From assembly GCA_964495905.1 (NCBI GenBank), contig CAZBWN010000070.1, positions 1-15,155 of the forward strand: a stretch of 15,155 nt of DNA. Direction: 5' to 3'. A program made the translations under genes and the position numbers. The DNA is from CAJBLF01 sp964495905 (lineage in GTDB: Bacteria > Patescibacteriota > Gracilibacteria > Absconditabacterales > Absconditicoccaceae). Of the stretch, positions 1-6,927 are shown in pieces; position 1 is the stretch's first letter, and the number at the start of each line of letters is the position of its first letter. The notes under the pieces were generated by a model. The model ran no database searches. It was not told the origin of the DNA and saw only the letters and a program-made list of their open reading frames with translations.

Positions 1-95
1 CCCCGGGAATTACCGGGGGGGGGGTTGAGGGGGGTCAGAAGATCATGCGAATTTGAAATATCTGTCCTGAGTACTGCATCTGGAAAGGAGTTTTG

Positions 96-120
96 CATAC
101 TTTTGATCTCCAAAAGTATG
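96..120. repeat. Perfect 10-bp hairpin
   Basis: The arms CATACTTTTG (96-105) and CAAAAGTATG (111-120) are exact reverse complements around a 5-nt loop. A T-run at 133-138 follows about 12 nt later, which is too distant for a textbook terminator. It may be a mobile-repeat remnant or an RNA hairpin. Confidence 0.6.
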
Positions 121-184
121 TCCAGCGAAGCGTTTTTTAGAAAAAATCTCCGAAACAAAGAAATATATTAAAAAAAATAAATTA

Positions 185-219
185 AGATTGCTTCTCCGCC
201 ACGGCGGATCGCAATGACA
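185..219. repeat. AGATTGCTTC palindromic intergenic repeat, copy 1
   Basis: The outer arms AGATTGCTTC and TCGCAATGACA enclose an inner palindrome, TCCGCC...GGCGGA. Close relatives lie at 5243-5277 and, in a longer form, at 10968-11051. Similar GTCATTGCGA...GAAGCAATCT elements are dispersed in many bacterial genomes. This copy lies downstream of yebC. Confidence 0.75.
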
Positions 220-224
220 ATAAA

Positions 225-276
225 AAAAATCCCTGTAGAGATACGTTGCATTGCAACGTCTCTACAAGGGATTTTT
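225..276. terminator. Long inverted repeat, likely terminator of the yebC operon
   Basis: Positions 225-250 and 251-276 form a nearly perfect inverted repeat with the arms AATCCCTGTAGAGA and TCTCTACAAGGGATT and a TTGCAA core. On the minus strand it begins 6 bp after the yebC stop and ends in a T-run, as expected of a Rho-independent terminator. The symmetry could also serve plus-strand transcripts. A GTAGAGACGTTGCA core of this kind also occurs as a dispersed repeat in other bacteria. Confidence 0.7.
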
Positions 277-281
277 ATATA

Positions 282-1034
282 TTATTCTGTAAGGTTATGC
301 CATACATGATCAACATCTTCATCTTCTTCCAGCATATCAAGCAGAACATAAAGCTTCGCTTTATTCTCCTCATCAAGCTTGACCATATTATCAGGGATAA
401 ACTGGATATCCGATTCCACCGTATGATAGTTAAATTTTTCCAATGCATTTTGTACGATCGCAAAATCTTTTTTGTCGGTATAGATGACGACCGTATTTTC
501 ATCAATCTCTATATCAGAAACCGGAAGCTCCATTGCACGTTCTTCAAGTTCGTCTTTATTTAACGGCAGCACTCTTTCTATCGTCTTTCATTTCTCTTGT
601 ACGGTTTCACTGATACCATCGATTACGATTACTCCTTGCTCTTTGAATTGCCAAGCTACAGAACCGATAGCGCCTAGTACTCATCAGTACTTATTCATGA
701 TCTGTTTGATGCTGGCAGCGCTTCTATTAGTGTTGGGAGTCAATGCTTTGATAAGCAAGGCTACGCCTTCCGGTCCATATCCTTCGTAGAAAATCTCCTC
801 AAGATTCTCTCCTTCAAAATTTCCTGATCATTTCAAGATCGCTTTCTCTACCACTTCTCTCGGCAGGTTATATTGCTTCGCTTTGCTGAGCGCAAGTTCA
901 AGCGAGGGATTCATTTTTGGATCCGCTCATTTCCTGGCAGCTATCTGGATAATCTTCCCTACTTTTGCGTAGGCTTGTGATTTCTTCGCATCTCATGATG
1001 CCTTTCTTGCTGCGATACTATGCCATCTTCCCAT
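282..1034 (-). CDS. yebC: YebC/PmpR-family regulator or translation factor
   Basis: This is a complete 250-residue member of the YebC (DUF28) family, close to the family's usual length. It begins MGRWHSIAARKASGDAKK and has the family's core: N-terminal helical domain, a segment with NPSLELALSKAK, then EGYGPEGVALLI, TPNTNRSAA and a KYGGVLGAIGSVAWQF block. The C-terminal domain ends with an acidic DMLEEDEDVDHVWHNL helix-strand. Six glycines are TGA, including both glycines of the family-conserved GG before VLGAIGS, so a standard-code reading would truncate it to the last 96 residues. The family was described as DNA-binding regulators; more recent work places members on the ribosome, relieving stalls at proline-rich stretches. 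It is the last gene of the minus-strand cluster, 23 bp after recX. No Shine-Dalgarno precedes the start; ATG was chosen because MGRWH aligns with the family N-terminus. Confidence 0.93.
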
Positions 1035-1057
1035 GGGCTATGACTAACAAATAAAAT

Positions 1058-1489
1058 TTATTTATTCTGTATGACTTTTTTTATATCATCTAGCTTATAT
1101 CATTTTTTCATAAGCTTCTGTATGATATCAAAGCCATCAACATCCTTACGCTTGTATGCTTCGATCTCTTTTTTGATTTTTTCATGGATCCCTTCGCCCA
1201 TATCTTCCTCATATCTTTTCAGCACTTCTTTGAGAATCTCCGGAGGAACTCACTTTTGTTGCAGTTTTTGGATGATGCGGATAGCGGGTTTCCCTTTGTT
1301 CACCACCTCGCTTCTGATATAGCTTTCTGCGAACATCGTATCGTTCACATAATTCTTTTTCTTAAGTTCTGCTAGAGTCCGATCTATATCCTTGGTGTCA
1401 TGACCTTTTGTGTAGAGCTGGATCCTCAACTCTTTTTCAGTCTTAGGATAGGTGCAGATATATTTGAGTGCATAATCAAAACATTTCAT
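1058..1489 (-). CDS. recX: RecX-like regulator of RecA
   Basis: This 143-residue protein resembles RecX, a three-helix-repeat protein that modulates RecA filaments. Visible features are ALKYICTYPKTEKELRIQL (repeat 1), an IDWTLAELKKKNYVND segment with FAESYIRSEV (the family has L-x-D-x-x-FA), then KPAIRIIQKLQQKGVPPEIL, and a C-terminal QKLMKKGYKLDDIKKVI. Two glycines are TGA, including the KG-V of repeat 2. The frame is open further upstream to an ATG at 1558, but those 23 residues are encoded by a dispersed palindromic repeat (1522-1574). I therefore start at ATG 1489, where homology begins. It sits between the IleRS-domain gene and yebC on the same strand. One codon (CGG in IDWTL) could be Arg or Trp. 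Confidence 0.82.
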
Positions 1490-1521
1490 GTTTCTAAACA
1501 AAAAATAAATGGTATCACTAT

Positions 1522-1574
1522 TGTCATTCTGAGCGAAGTCGAAGAATATATCCTTCATTTTATTCAGGATGACA
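1522..1574. repeat. GTCATTCTGA palindromic intergenic repeat
   Basis: The arms TGTCATTCTGA (1522-1532) and TCAGGATGACA (1564-1574) are near-perfect reverse complements, with GCGAAGTCGAAGAAT next to the left arm. Elements of the GTCATTCTGAGCGAAG type are dispersed in many bacteria. It lies in the 92-bp gap between the IleRS-domain gene and recX. Confidence 0.75.
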
Positions 1575-1581
1575 TTTTTTT

Positions 1582-2202
1582 TTATTTTTTAAGCGCAAAG
1601 TTGATAGTCGATTCGTTGCTGGTGAATAATGCAACGATATCTCCTTCCGGAGTATCCGTTGATTGTACCCCAGAAATCAATGCTTCATGCTTGAAGAAGC
1701 TGGTGAATTCTTTTACGATATCTTTCATATTCTCATCAGTCGTACTAAACAAGAGCTGTACTTTGGTGTCTACCGTATAGTCAGCGTCTTTTCTCATCTG
1801 ATTCAAGAATCTGGAGATTTCACGAGCGACTCCTTCTCTCTGAAGTTCAGGCGTAAGTTCCAGATCAAGCTTAGCGATGATGTTCTGGTCTATGGCCATA
1901 TTGTCGCCTTCCAACCCTTCATATGCTATCTCGTATTCAGTGCTTGTGAGTCCCCGTTCATTGCCTTCATTATCAAAAATGATGACCTTTCCATCCCCGG
2001 CATCCCTGATATTTCCTTGTTTTCCATACTGGATGATCTTCCCCGTATCTTTGCCGAATTTAGCAGAAAGCTGCGATCCGATAGGCTTGAATGTCTTCTG
2101 TATCTTGAGTGAATCATCAAGTTCTTCGATATGTTTTACATTCACTTCCTCTTTGATGATATCTGCGTATTTTTTGAGAAGCGCCTGTGCTGAAGTAGTC
2201 AT
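1582..2202 (-). CDS. Freestanding isoleucyl-tRNA synthetase C-terminal domain
   Basis: The 206-residue product matches the C-terminal extension of type-2 (eukaryote-like) IleRS, the DUF5915-type region after the anticodon-binding helical domain. Recognisable blocks are IIKEEVNVKHIEEL, FKPIGSQLSAKFGKDTGKI, EYEIAYEGLEG, then LDLELTPELQREGVAREIS with RFLNQMRKDADYTV. No catalytic HIGH or KMSKS region is present. An in-frame TAG lies about 45 nt upstream of the ATG, followed by a divergent promoter and folA, so this is not the tail of an adjacent ileS. It could be a split synthetase subunit, a regulatory paralogue or a relic of a truncated gene. Its open frame, own promoter and operon position argue for a functional gene. 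None of its roughly 14 glycines is TGA, unlike its neighbours. Confidence 0.82.
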   Translation of the reverse strand: MTTSAQALLKKYADIIKEEVNVKHIEELDDSLKIQKTFKPIGSQLSAKFGKDTGKIIQYGKQGNIRDAGDGKVIIFDNEGNERGLTSTEYEIAYEGLEGDNMAIDQNIIAKLDLELTPELQREGVAREISRFLNQMRKDADYTVDTKVQLLFSTTDENMKDIVKEFTSFFKHEALISGVQSTDTPEGDIVALFTSNESTINFALKK

Positions 2203-2236
2203 AGAGTGGTCAAAATAACAAATAAATGTATTTGAG

Positions 2237-2264
2237 AGTATACCAAACTAAGGCAAAAAAGCAA
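2237..2264 (-). promoter_or_regulatory. Sigma-70-like promoter of the IleRS-domain/recX/yebC cluster
   Basis: On the minus strand, -35 TTGCTT (2264-2259) and -10 TATACT (2242-2237) are separated by 16 bp. The predicted transcript starts near 2230, giving a leader of about 28 nt. The same hexamers with a 17-bp spacer precede the LRR gene at 12498-12526. Confidence 0.6.
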
Positions 2265-2281
2265 TTCAAAAAATTTATTCG

Positions 2282-2309
2282 TTGAAAATTCCAACCAAAA
2301 AGCTAATCT
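2282..2309 (+). promoter_or_regulatory. Possible folA promoter
   Basis: TTGAAA (2282-2287) and TAATCT (2304-2309) are spaced by 16 bp and followed by a very AT-rich leader of repeated TTTTAATATT units up to the start codon. The -10 is a moderate match and the region is so AT-rich that alternatives exist. Confidence 0.35.
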
Positions 2310-2348
2310 TTTAATATTAATAATATTTTAATATTTTAATGATGATGT

Positions 2349-2807
2349 ATGCTCATAAATATGATCGCCGCTATGGCATCAAACAGAATAGTCGGAAAAG
2401 ATAATAAACTCCCGCGACATTATTCTGCTGACTTGCAGCACTTCAAAAAGATCACTACCGGACAGATTGTCGTGATGGGATACAACACTTTTCTTTCGCT
2501 TGGAAAACCGCTTCCCAATAGGAGAAATATCATACTTGCTCAAGTGCCTGTAGAAGGGATGGAATGGTACGAGAGTATCGAAGCGATGATAAAACAATTA
2601 ACATCAGAAAATATCGATCAGATCTTCATCATCGGAGGAGCGAGCATTTATCGCCAATTTATCCCGATGGCGGATTTCATTTATTTGACGGAAATCAAAA
2701 AAGCGTATGAATGAGACACAAGCTTTCCTGCATTTGAAGAAGGATTTACCGAAGTGGTGAGAGAGGTGAACGACGAAATGGATTTTGTACTCTACAAGAA
2801 AAAATAA
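2349..2807 (+). CDS. folA: Dihydrofolate reductase
   Basis: This cytosolic enzyme reduces dihydrofolate to tetrahydrofolate with NADPH. The 152-residue protein has the family's ordered motifs: MIAAMASNRIVGKDNKLP, the substrate-loop W-H-x-x-ADLQHFK, then IVVMGYNTFLSLGKPLPNR, IFIIGGASIYRQFI, a YLTEI strand and a YEGDTSFP block. The residue in LP-x-H, an almost invariant Trp in DHFR, is CGA. The glycine of GDT is TGA. Both fit the recoded reading, and the standard code would cut the enzyme before its last 31 residues. The first ATG (2349) is used; ATG 2361, four codons in, would begin directly at MIAAM and is equally possible. It ends 2 bp before the convergent stop of the HAD-like gene. Confidence 0.94.
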
Positions 2808-2809
2808 CA

Positions 2810-3628
2810 TTATTTTCTTTTGCTATAGTTGGATTTGATAGTATTTTCAGGCGTATGGGTATTGTAAAGCATGAATTTGATTTCAGGATATTTCCACATC
2901 AGTCCGCTATATTCTTTGTTGATGAAGTCATTAAGTCATTCTATATTCGCATTGGCATCATCGCTAAATCCCAAACGGATTCTTCTGTTAACCAAAAATT
3001 CCGCTCCATAATAGCTTTCAAAAATTTTCTTTACATGTAAGGTAAACTGCTCAAAAGCGGCATTTTTTGTCTCTGGCATGCTGCATGAAAGATCTTTATT
3101 GATTGATTTCAAAAATATCTCATTGGTGCAAGGCGCATAATAATTATTGTCCAGGTATGTATCAATCGCGACATCATTAAAGAGATGATATGTTCAGAGA
3201 TGTTCTTTCATATTATATGCCAAGTCTTCACGCTGACCCTCTGTAAGCACATCATAGATTATTTTTTTGTGGGTTGATTTGAGATCCTCTATGGGATGCC
3301 CACGAGCAGTGATGATAGCGATAGGGCTTGCCTGTACATTCGCTTCTATAAATTTTTCCCAGCTTGGTCCAAATTTCCCCTGAATGAGTGCGTCAAAGAC
3401 AGCTTTTTCAAATCCTCATTCACTTTTGAAATGAACCATGGATTGCTCTTTATCGTTATTAACATATCTCATTTTCTCTCAAAGTTTGATGTCAGATCAG
3501 AATTCATCAAATTGTCCTTGTGATATCTCCCTAGGTATTCGCTTTCCATCTTCCAATACCTCAATACACACCATAGTATCAGTATATACAAGATTACCAT
3601 CTGTATCAAAACCGTATCATTTAAGCAT
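2810..3628 (-). CDS. HAD-superfamily hydrolase-like protein
   Basis: This 272-residue protein has the outline of a HAD-fold phosphohydrolase. Motif I is FDTDGNLV (Asp8 and Asp10), motif II appears as SPIAIITARGH near the middle (Thr after a hydrophobic strand), and motif IV as LGFSDDANANI (paired Asp). The usual Thr of DxDGT is Asn here, which may tune rather than abolish activity because both aspartates remain. The motif III lysine is not placed with confidence. There is a long insertion between motifs II and IV, rich in charged and aromatic residues. Six glycines are TGA. One CGA, in DGK-x-IPREIS, is read as Trp. No signal peptide or membrane helix is seen, so it is probably cytosolic. The substrate is unknown. 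Its stop is 2 bp from the convergent folA stop. Confidence 0.7.
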
Positions 3629-3662
3629 ATTTTATAATCAATAATTAAATTTTTAAATATAT

Positions 3663-4091
3663 TTATTTGAATAATATCGCTATTTCTTCTTCAAATCTTT
3701 GTTTGAGGATTTCATATTGTTGTTTGATTTCCGGATGAAATTTTAAAATAACATCAATCCTATTTTTATCTAACAATCTCTCATCTTTTCTTGCAGTTAT
3801 ATTTTCATGGGCGAATTGTTCTTCACAAAAATTAAGAGGAATATTTTGCATATCTTTATTGAAATAATGATATCCTGTACGATCTGCATCAATAGTGATT
3901 TTTTCCGCATACACGGAAAATCATAAAAAATCACTTGCAAGCAGGGCGGTGGCCAGGCATTGTCTATATGAAGAATTATCTTGTGATCGATGTTCTGGGT
4001 CCGAAGACGTTTCCTTGCTTCGGCATTTTTTTATGATACTAGGAAAATTATCCACAGAAATGCCAGTTATTTTTTGAGAAGAAAGGGTCAT
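3663..4091 (-). CDS. YunG-like protein
   Basis: The 142-residue product fits a small conserved family, represented by Bacillus YunG, whose members have the pattern W-S-x-E/D-N-P-x-x-GQC-x-x-TA followed by HYWN and a DLT-x-x-QF tail. Here the equivalents are CWSKETS, EHWSQDNSSYRQCLATALLASDFLGF, then TGYHYFNKD and NFCEEQFAHE. Cys and His at those positions could form a cysteine-protease-like pair; that is an inference. The glycine of GQC is Arg (AGA) here. Both tryptophans in WSKETS and HWSQDN are CGA codons, which supports CGA = Trp. The G in SDFLGF is TGA; without it the gene appears as two unrelated fragments. ATG 4091 is preferred over an upstream TTG. It lies 34 bp upstream of the HAD-like gene on the same strand, so the two may be co-transcribed. 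Confidence 0.6.
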
Positions 4092-4157
4092 ATGTTTCGT
4101 AGGATAAAACAGAATATTTGTATTGATTTTAGAGAAAATGTCAAGAGTTAAAAAAAT

Positions 4158-4265
4158 AAACAAACCCCCTCATTCCCCCTTAACAGGGGGACTACATTGA
4201 ATAAAAAAATATTTAATTTTCCTTTGGCCCGCCCTGTTAAGGGAGGGTCGGGGAGGGTTTGTTAA
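4158..4265. repeat. MITE-like repeat, copy 1
   Basis: This 108-bp element has imperfect terminal inverted repeats (AAACAAACCCCCTC at the left, GGGGAGGGTTTGTT at the right) and inner arms CCCTTAACAGGGG and CCCTGTTAAGGG around an AT-rich centre. A nearly identical copy in the same orientation is at 5090-5198; the two differ by one A in a homopolymer and one A/G substitution. Together they bracket the gene at 4367-5020. Confidence 0.85.
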
Positions 4266-4306
4266 AAAAAATAAAGAAAAAAAATAGGCAGGGATTTATT
4301 TTTTTT

Positions 4307-4336
4307 AAAAAAAAGACCAGCGAAAACGCCGATCTT
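4307..4336 (-). terminator. Rho-independent terminator of the 4367-5020 gene
   Basis: On the minus strand, AAGATCGGCG and CGCTGGTCTT pair as a 10-bp stem with two G-U pairs around a TTTT loop, followed by a run of T. It lies about 30 bp past the stop codon of the membrane-protein gene. Confidence 0.65.
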
Positions 4337-4366
4337 GTAACTGATAACCATTACCTCGTCACCCCT

Positions 4367-5020
4367 TTAGAGAAGTGCTTCTGAGAAATCATTCATTTTT
4401 TTAGCAGGAAGGCACATAGGAATTTTTTCTATTTTCCCATCTGGACTAACTGTATCAAAGGTGAATTTAAAAGGCTCTCCTTCTATGTAATTCAAACCTG
4501 TAAAACAATACTTACAGTCTTTCATTTCAAAGGAAAAAAAATCTTTTTCTTGTACATCATTTAGTTCAAAACCAGAGCAATCAAGTTGGCCATCTTTAAA
4601 CCAAACATAATCTGTTGTCATGATATTTTGAAGCCTGTTTTTAAATTCAGGATGCAAATCACCAAGTGATGCTAGTATTGTATACAGATCATCCAAGAAG
4701 ATTGTAGTTGCGAATTCCTTGGCTTTGACCTCAAGGTCACTTTGAGATTTAATAAATCGTTCTGTCACTTTTACTTTGATTCCGTAAATAGAGACCCAAA
4801 AAATGATGAGTGCTACTACTATTCCAATACGCCATGCTTCAACATACATGATATCAGGTTGAAACGGTCCTAATGATATTCTACATATCATTATTGCTGC
4901 AATAAGCCCTGCTATAGCATAAAACATAGCAAAATTATTGTTGGCTTTTTCTTTTCTTCTGTATTCTTCGAGCGCTTTTTTATTGGCTTCCTCAAACATT
5001 GTTACATAATTTTTTGTCAT
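4367..5020 (-). CDS. Two-TM membrane protein of unknown function, free of TGA
   Basis: I do not recognise a family. The 217-residue protein starts with a charged amphipathic segment (YVTMFEEANKKALEEYRRKEK), followed by two hydrophobic helices at about residues 30-48 and 65-84, then a soluble C-terminal domain of about 130 residues with four cysteines, including an MKDCKYCFTG pair. The domain is probably cytoplasmic by the positive-inside rule, but orientation is not certain. It is unusual here: none of its 10 glycines is TGA, it has a weak Shine-Dalgarno-like AGGA just before ATG, and it is bracketed by two near-identical 108-109 bp repeats and has its own terminator. Together these suggest a recently acquired or moved cassette. 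One CGA (TE-x-FIK) remains ambiguous between Arg and Trp. Confidence 0.78.
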   Translation of the reverse strand: MTKNYVTMFEEANKKALEEYRRKEKANNNFAMFYAIAGLIAAIMICRISLGPFQPDIMYVEAWRIGIVVALIIFWVSIYGIKVKVTERFIKSQSDLEVKAKEFATTIFLDDLYTILASLGDLHPEFKNRLQNIMTTDYVWFKDGQLDCSGFELNDVQEKDFFSFEMKDCKYCFTGLNYIEGEPFKFTFDTVSPDGKIEKIPMCLPAKKMNDFSEALL

Positions 5021-5089
5021 GATTCCTATTTTTTTTAGTTGTTTTGTTTTGGAGTATTATATATATACAAAAACAAAAGTCAAGAAAAC

Positions 5090-5198
5090 AAACAAACCCC
5101 CTCATTCCCCCTTAACAGGGGGACTACATTGAATAAAAAAAATATTTAATTTTCCTTTGGCCCGCCCTGTTAAGGGGGGGTCGGGGAGGGTTTGTTAA
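5090..5198. repeat. MITE-like repeat, copy 2
   Basis: This is the same element as 4158-4265, in the same orientation, 109 bp, with one extra A and one G-for-A change. It lies just upstream of the 4367-5020 gene (5' side on the minus strand), so that gene's promoter must lie between 5021 and 5089 or within the repeat. Confidence 0.85.
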
Positions 5199-5242
5199 GA
5201 AAAATAAAAAAAATGCTGTAGGATTTGTGACATAAAAAAATT

Positions 5243-5277
5243 AGATTGCTTCTCCGCCTAGGCGGATCGCAATGACA
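5243..5277. repeat. AGATTGCTTC palindromic repeat, copy 2; possible truB terminator
   Basis: It is nearly identical to 185-219, with the inner palindrome TCCGCCTAGGCGGA. On the minus strand it lies 25 bp past the truB stop and is followed by a T-run, so it may act as a terminator. Confidence 0.7.
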
Positions 5278-5302
5278 AAACAAATCATAAATGTATTGAT
5301 AT

Positions 5303-6028
5303 TTATATTTGTGCAAAAGGGATGATTTCTTCCTTCTCTTTATACCTATTATGCAGATTCTCCCAATTCTTGATCGTAGCGATATCGTACTTCCCGATAC
5401 TCGTCCTTCTGAGCTGGATTAGAGTTCCTCCGATACCGAGCTGTTTACCCAGCCGATATCAGATAGATCTGATATACGTTCCAGAACCGACATCCAGCCT
5501 GAGTTGAAGCGTCGGAAATGCATAGTTCAAAATTTCATATCCATGCACCTTCATGACTTTATTTTCTTCAATGATATTCCCTGCTCTCGCTTCATCATAA
5601 GATCTTTTTCCTGCTCTTTTTTTTGCACTGAAAGCGGGGAGTGGGAGGTCATACGAAGGGATCAATTTATCAAGCTGTTTTTTGATCTCTCCCAAAGATG
5701 GCGCCTCTGCAGTTCCACCTTCCATTTCAACTCCGGTAGCCTTTCAATTCGTAATTTGTAATTCGTAATTCGTAATTTTCTCCCAGAATTCCATATCCCG
5801 CGTATCCGTGACTTTTGAAAAATCAATCGTAGCGATATAGGATTTGTCCAGTCAGATAAGTTCTGTCAGTTTTTTTGTATCTTTGTCCAATGCGAGTATC
5901 ATGAGTCCGGTAGCCATAGGATCGAGCGTTCAACTATGTCAGATTTTCTGTTTTGGAAAATGACGTTTGAAGATACGTACAACATCAAAGCTCGTAATTC
6001 GTCCTGGTTTATCAACGGCTAATAACAT
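5303..6028 (-). CDS. truB: tRNA pseudouridine(55) synthase
   Basis: TruB converts U55 of the tRNA T-arm to pseudouridine. The 241-residue protein shows the N-terminal LLAVDKP and ITSFDVVRIF motif, the catalytic-loop IGHSGTLDPMATGLM with its aspartate, SYIATI, TDTWDMEFW, KRAGKRSYDEARAG, a VGSGTYIRSIGYWLGKQLG block and a terminal LIQLRRTSIGKY. It is shorter than bacterial TruB of about 300 residues because it lacks a clear C-terminal PUA domain. Five glycines are TGA, including both of IGHSG beside the active site. CGG codons fit Trp in TDTWD and GYWLG. Between the TDTWD motif and the RNA-binding segment, a tandem ATTCGTA microrepeat (5746-5779) is translated in frame as about 11 residues (K-ITNYELQITN). 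Start ATG 6028 matches the family N-terminus. Confidence 0.93.
5746..5779. repeat. ATTCGTA tandem microrepeat inside truB
   Basis: Near-tandem units of AATTCGT/AATTTGT are inserted in the truB frame without disrupting it. Microrepeats of this style are otherwise intergenic in this window, for example at 6036-6069, 6097-6124 and 8796-8815. Confidence 0.75.
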
Positions 6029-6143
6029 ACAAACTGATGAATGATTAAAAATGAATAATGAATAATGAAAAAAACTCTGTATGCAACGGTTTTGTCTTGC
6101 ATCTTGCATCATGTATCGTGCATCAAACTCTTTAGTTTTTTAG
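6029..6143. repeat. Gene-free spacer of short tandem microrepeats
   Basis: The divergent spacer upstream of truB and the lipoprotein cluster contains AATGAATAATGAATAATGAA (about 6050-6069) and degenerate TTGCATC units (6097-6124). No coding potential is seen. Confidence 0.6.
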
Positions 6144-6171
6144 TTGATTTTTCTCGTGAAACCAATACTAT
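6144..6171 (+). promoter_or_regulatory. Possible promoter of the lipoprotein cluster
   Basis: TTGATT (6144-6149) and TACTAT (6166-6171) are separated by 16 bp, about 34 bp upstream of the first lipoprotein start codon. Confidence 0.4.
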
Positions 6172-6204
6172 TCTGATGATTTTTTAGAAATTTCAAATAC
6201 CACG

Positions 6205-6468
6205 ATGAAAAAGGTATACATAGTGGGATTGGTATTGCTCACTACGAGCTTATCGGGATGTACATTCAATATCACTCGGACACCCGCAAATCGTGAGGTA
6301 CAGAAGGCTCCCTCAATAGCCAGACCAAGACCTGCTCCCGTAGACGCACAACCCTCAATAGATATATGAACAAACAATACTAATGAAGTCATGACACCCG
6401 AACAGGCTGCATTATATGATAAGATCAATGCTGCTATCCAACAAAATAAGACACAAGCAAACGAATAA
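6205..6468 (+). CDS. Small lipoprotein A
   Basis: This 87-residue protein begins with a lipoprotein signal peptide: MKK, a hydrophobic stretch VYIVGLVLLTT, and the lipobox SLSGC, so Cys19 would be lipidated and the mature protein anchored at the cell surface. The mature part is Pro/Ala/Asn-rich and ends in a predicted short helix (TPEQAALYDKINAAIQQNK). One glycine after SIDI is TGA, so a standard-code reading stops two thirds of the way through. The signal peptide and the helical Lys/Gln-rich C-terminus resemble the next gene, suggesting tandem duplication and divergence. Function is unknown. It heads the plus-strand envelope cluster and is divergent from truB. Confidence 0.82.
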
Positions 6469-6505
6469 GATTCAACAAAAGTTTTTTAGATTTTAAACAA
6501 AAATA

Positions 6506-6895
6506 ATGAAAAAAGGATACATGGTGGGATTGATAGTGATAGCTGCTAGCTTAGCAGGATGTACGCCAAAGACTGTAATTACAGCTGAACCACTCACAGG
6601 TGATGGAGAAGTGATTACATGAGAAGTATTGACAGGAACAGAACTCACAGGAACAGGAATTACAGATGTAACTAGCTCAGCAATGCAAGAATTCACAGGA
6701 GAGATAGATTCATGAGTAGTACCTGTCGTTACAGGAAGTACAGAAGTGACGCCTACACAAAGCGCCGTAAGTGCTGAAGTGAATACACTTATAGAACAGA
6801 GTAAAACACAAACAGGAGATACAACAAAACTCAATGAAGAAGATATCGGTCTCATGGAAAAAATTATTCAAGCAACACAAAAAATAGGAAAATAA
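6506..6895 (+). CDS. Small Thr/Gly-rich lipoprotein B
   Basis: This 129-residue protein starts MKKGYMVGLIVIAASLAGC, a signal peptide with lipobox SLAGC. The mature part is low-complexity, with repeated LTG, TGT and ITG units and many Thr, Gly, Val and Glu residues, then an amphipathic C-terminal helix (EVNTLIEQSKTQTG and LMEKIIQATQKIGK). Two glycines are TGA. Its signal peptide closely resembles that of lipoprotein A 38 bp upstream, so they are probably paralogues in one transcript. The linker-like Thr/Gly region suggests an extended surface tether. The function is not recognised. Confidence 0.82.
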
Positions 6896-6927
6896 GCTTG
6901 GTATCTTTTTAGTTATTAGTGAGTATC

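Larger units (their letters stand above)
1..245. other. Gene-free left edge with hairpins and repeats
   Basis: No gene is supported here. The first 40 bases are runs of C and G, perhaps the end of a C/G-rich repeat like those at 4158-4265. A perfect hairpin (96-120), a palindromic repeat (185-219) and half of a long inverted repeat (from 225) follow. Short open frames exist on both strands only because TGA is not a stop here; they lack family resemblance and run through the repeats. Confidence 0.6.

Noticed and set aside
1..170. Open frames at the left edge on both strands
   Set aside because: They are open because TGA is not a stop, run through G-runs and a perfect hairpin, and show no family motif.
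1490..1558. N-terminal extension of recX starting at ATG 1558
   Set aside because: The extra 23 residues are encoded by a dispersed palindromic repeat and have no RecX similarity; homology starts at ATG 1489.
1663..2218. Long plus-strand frames opposite the IleRS-domain gene
   Set aside because: They are antisense shadows of a gene with clear homology; their composition is not protein-like.
4092..4163. Extension of the YunG-like gene to a TTG at 4163
   Set aside because: It adds 24 hydrophobic residues running into the MITE-like repeat; ATG 4091 is a better start and the family does not need the extension.
6168..6855. Minus-strand frames opposite the two lipoprotein genes
   Set aside because: The plus strand gives signal peptides, lipoboxes and in-phase stops; the minus frames are shadows of Thr/Gly-rich codons.
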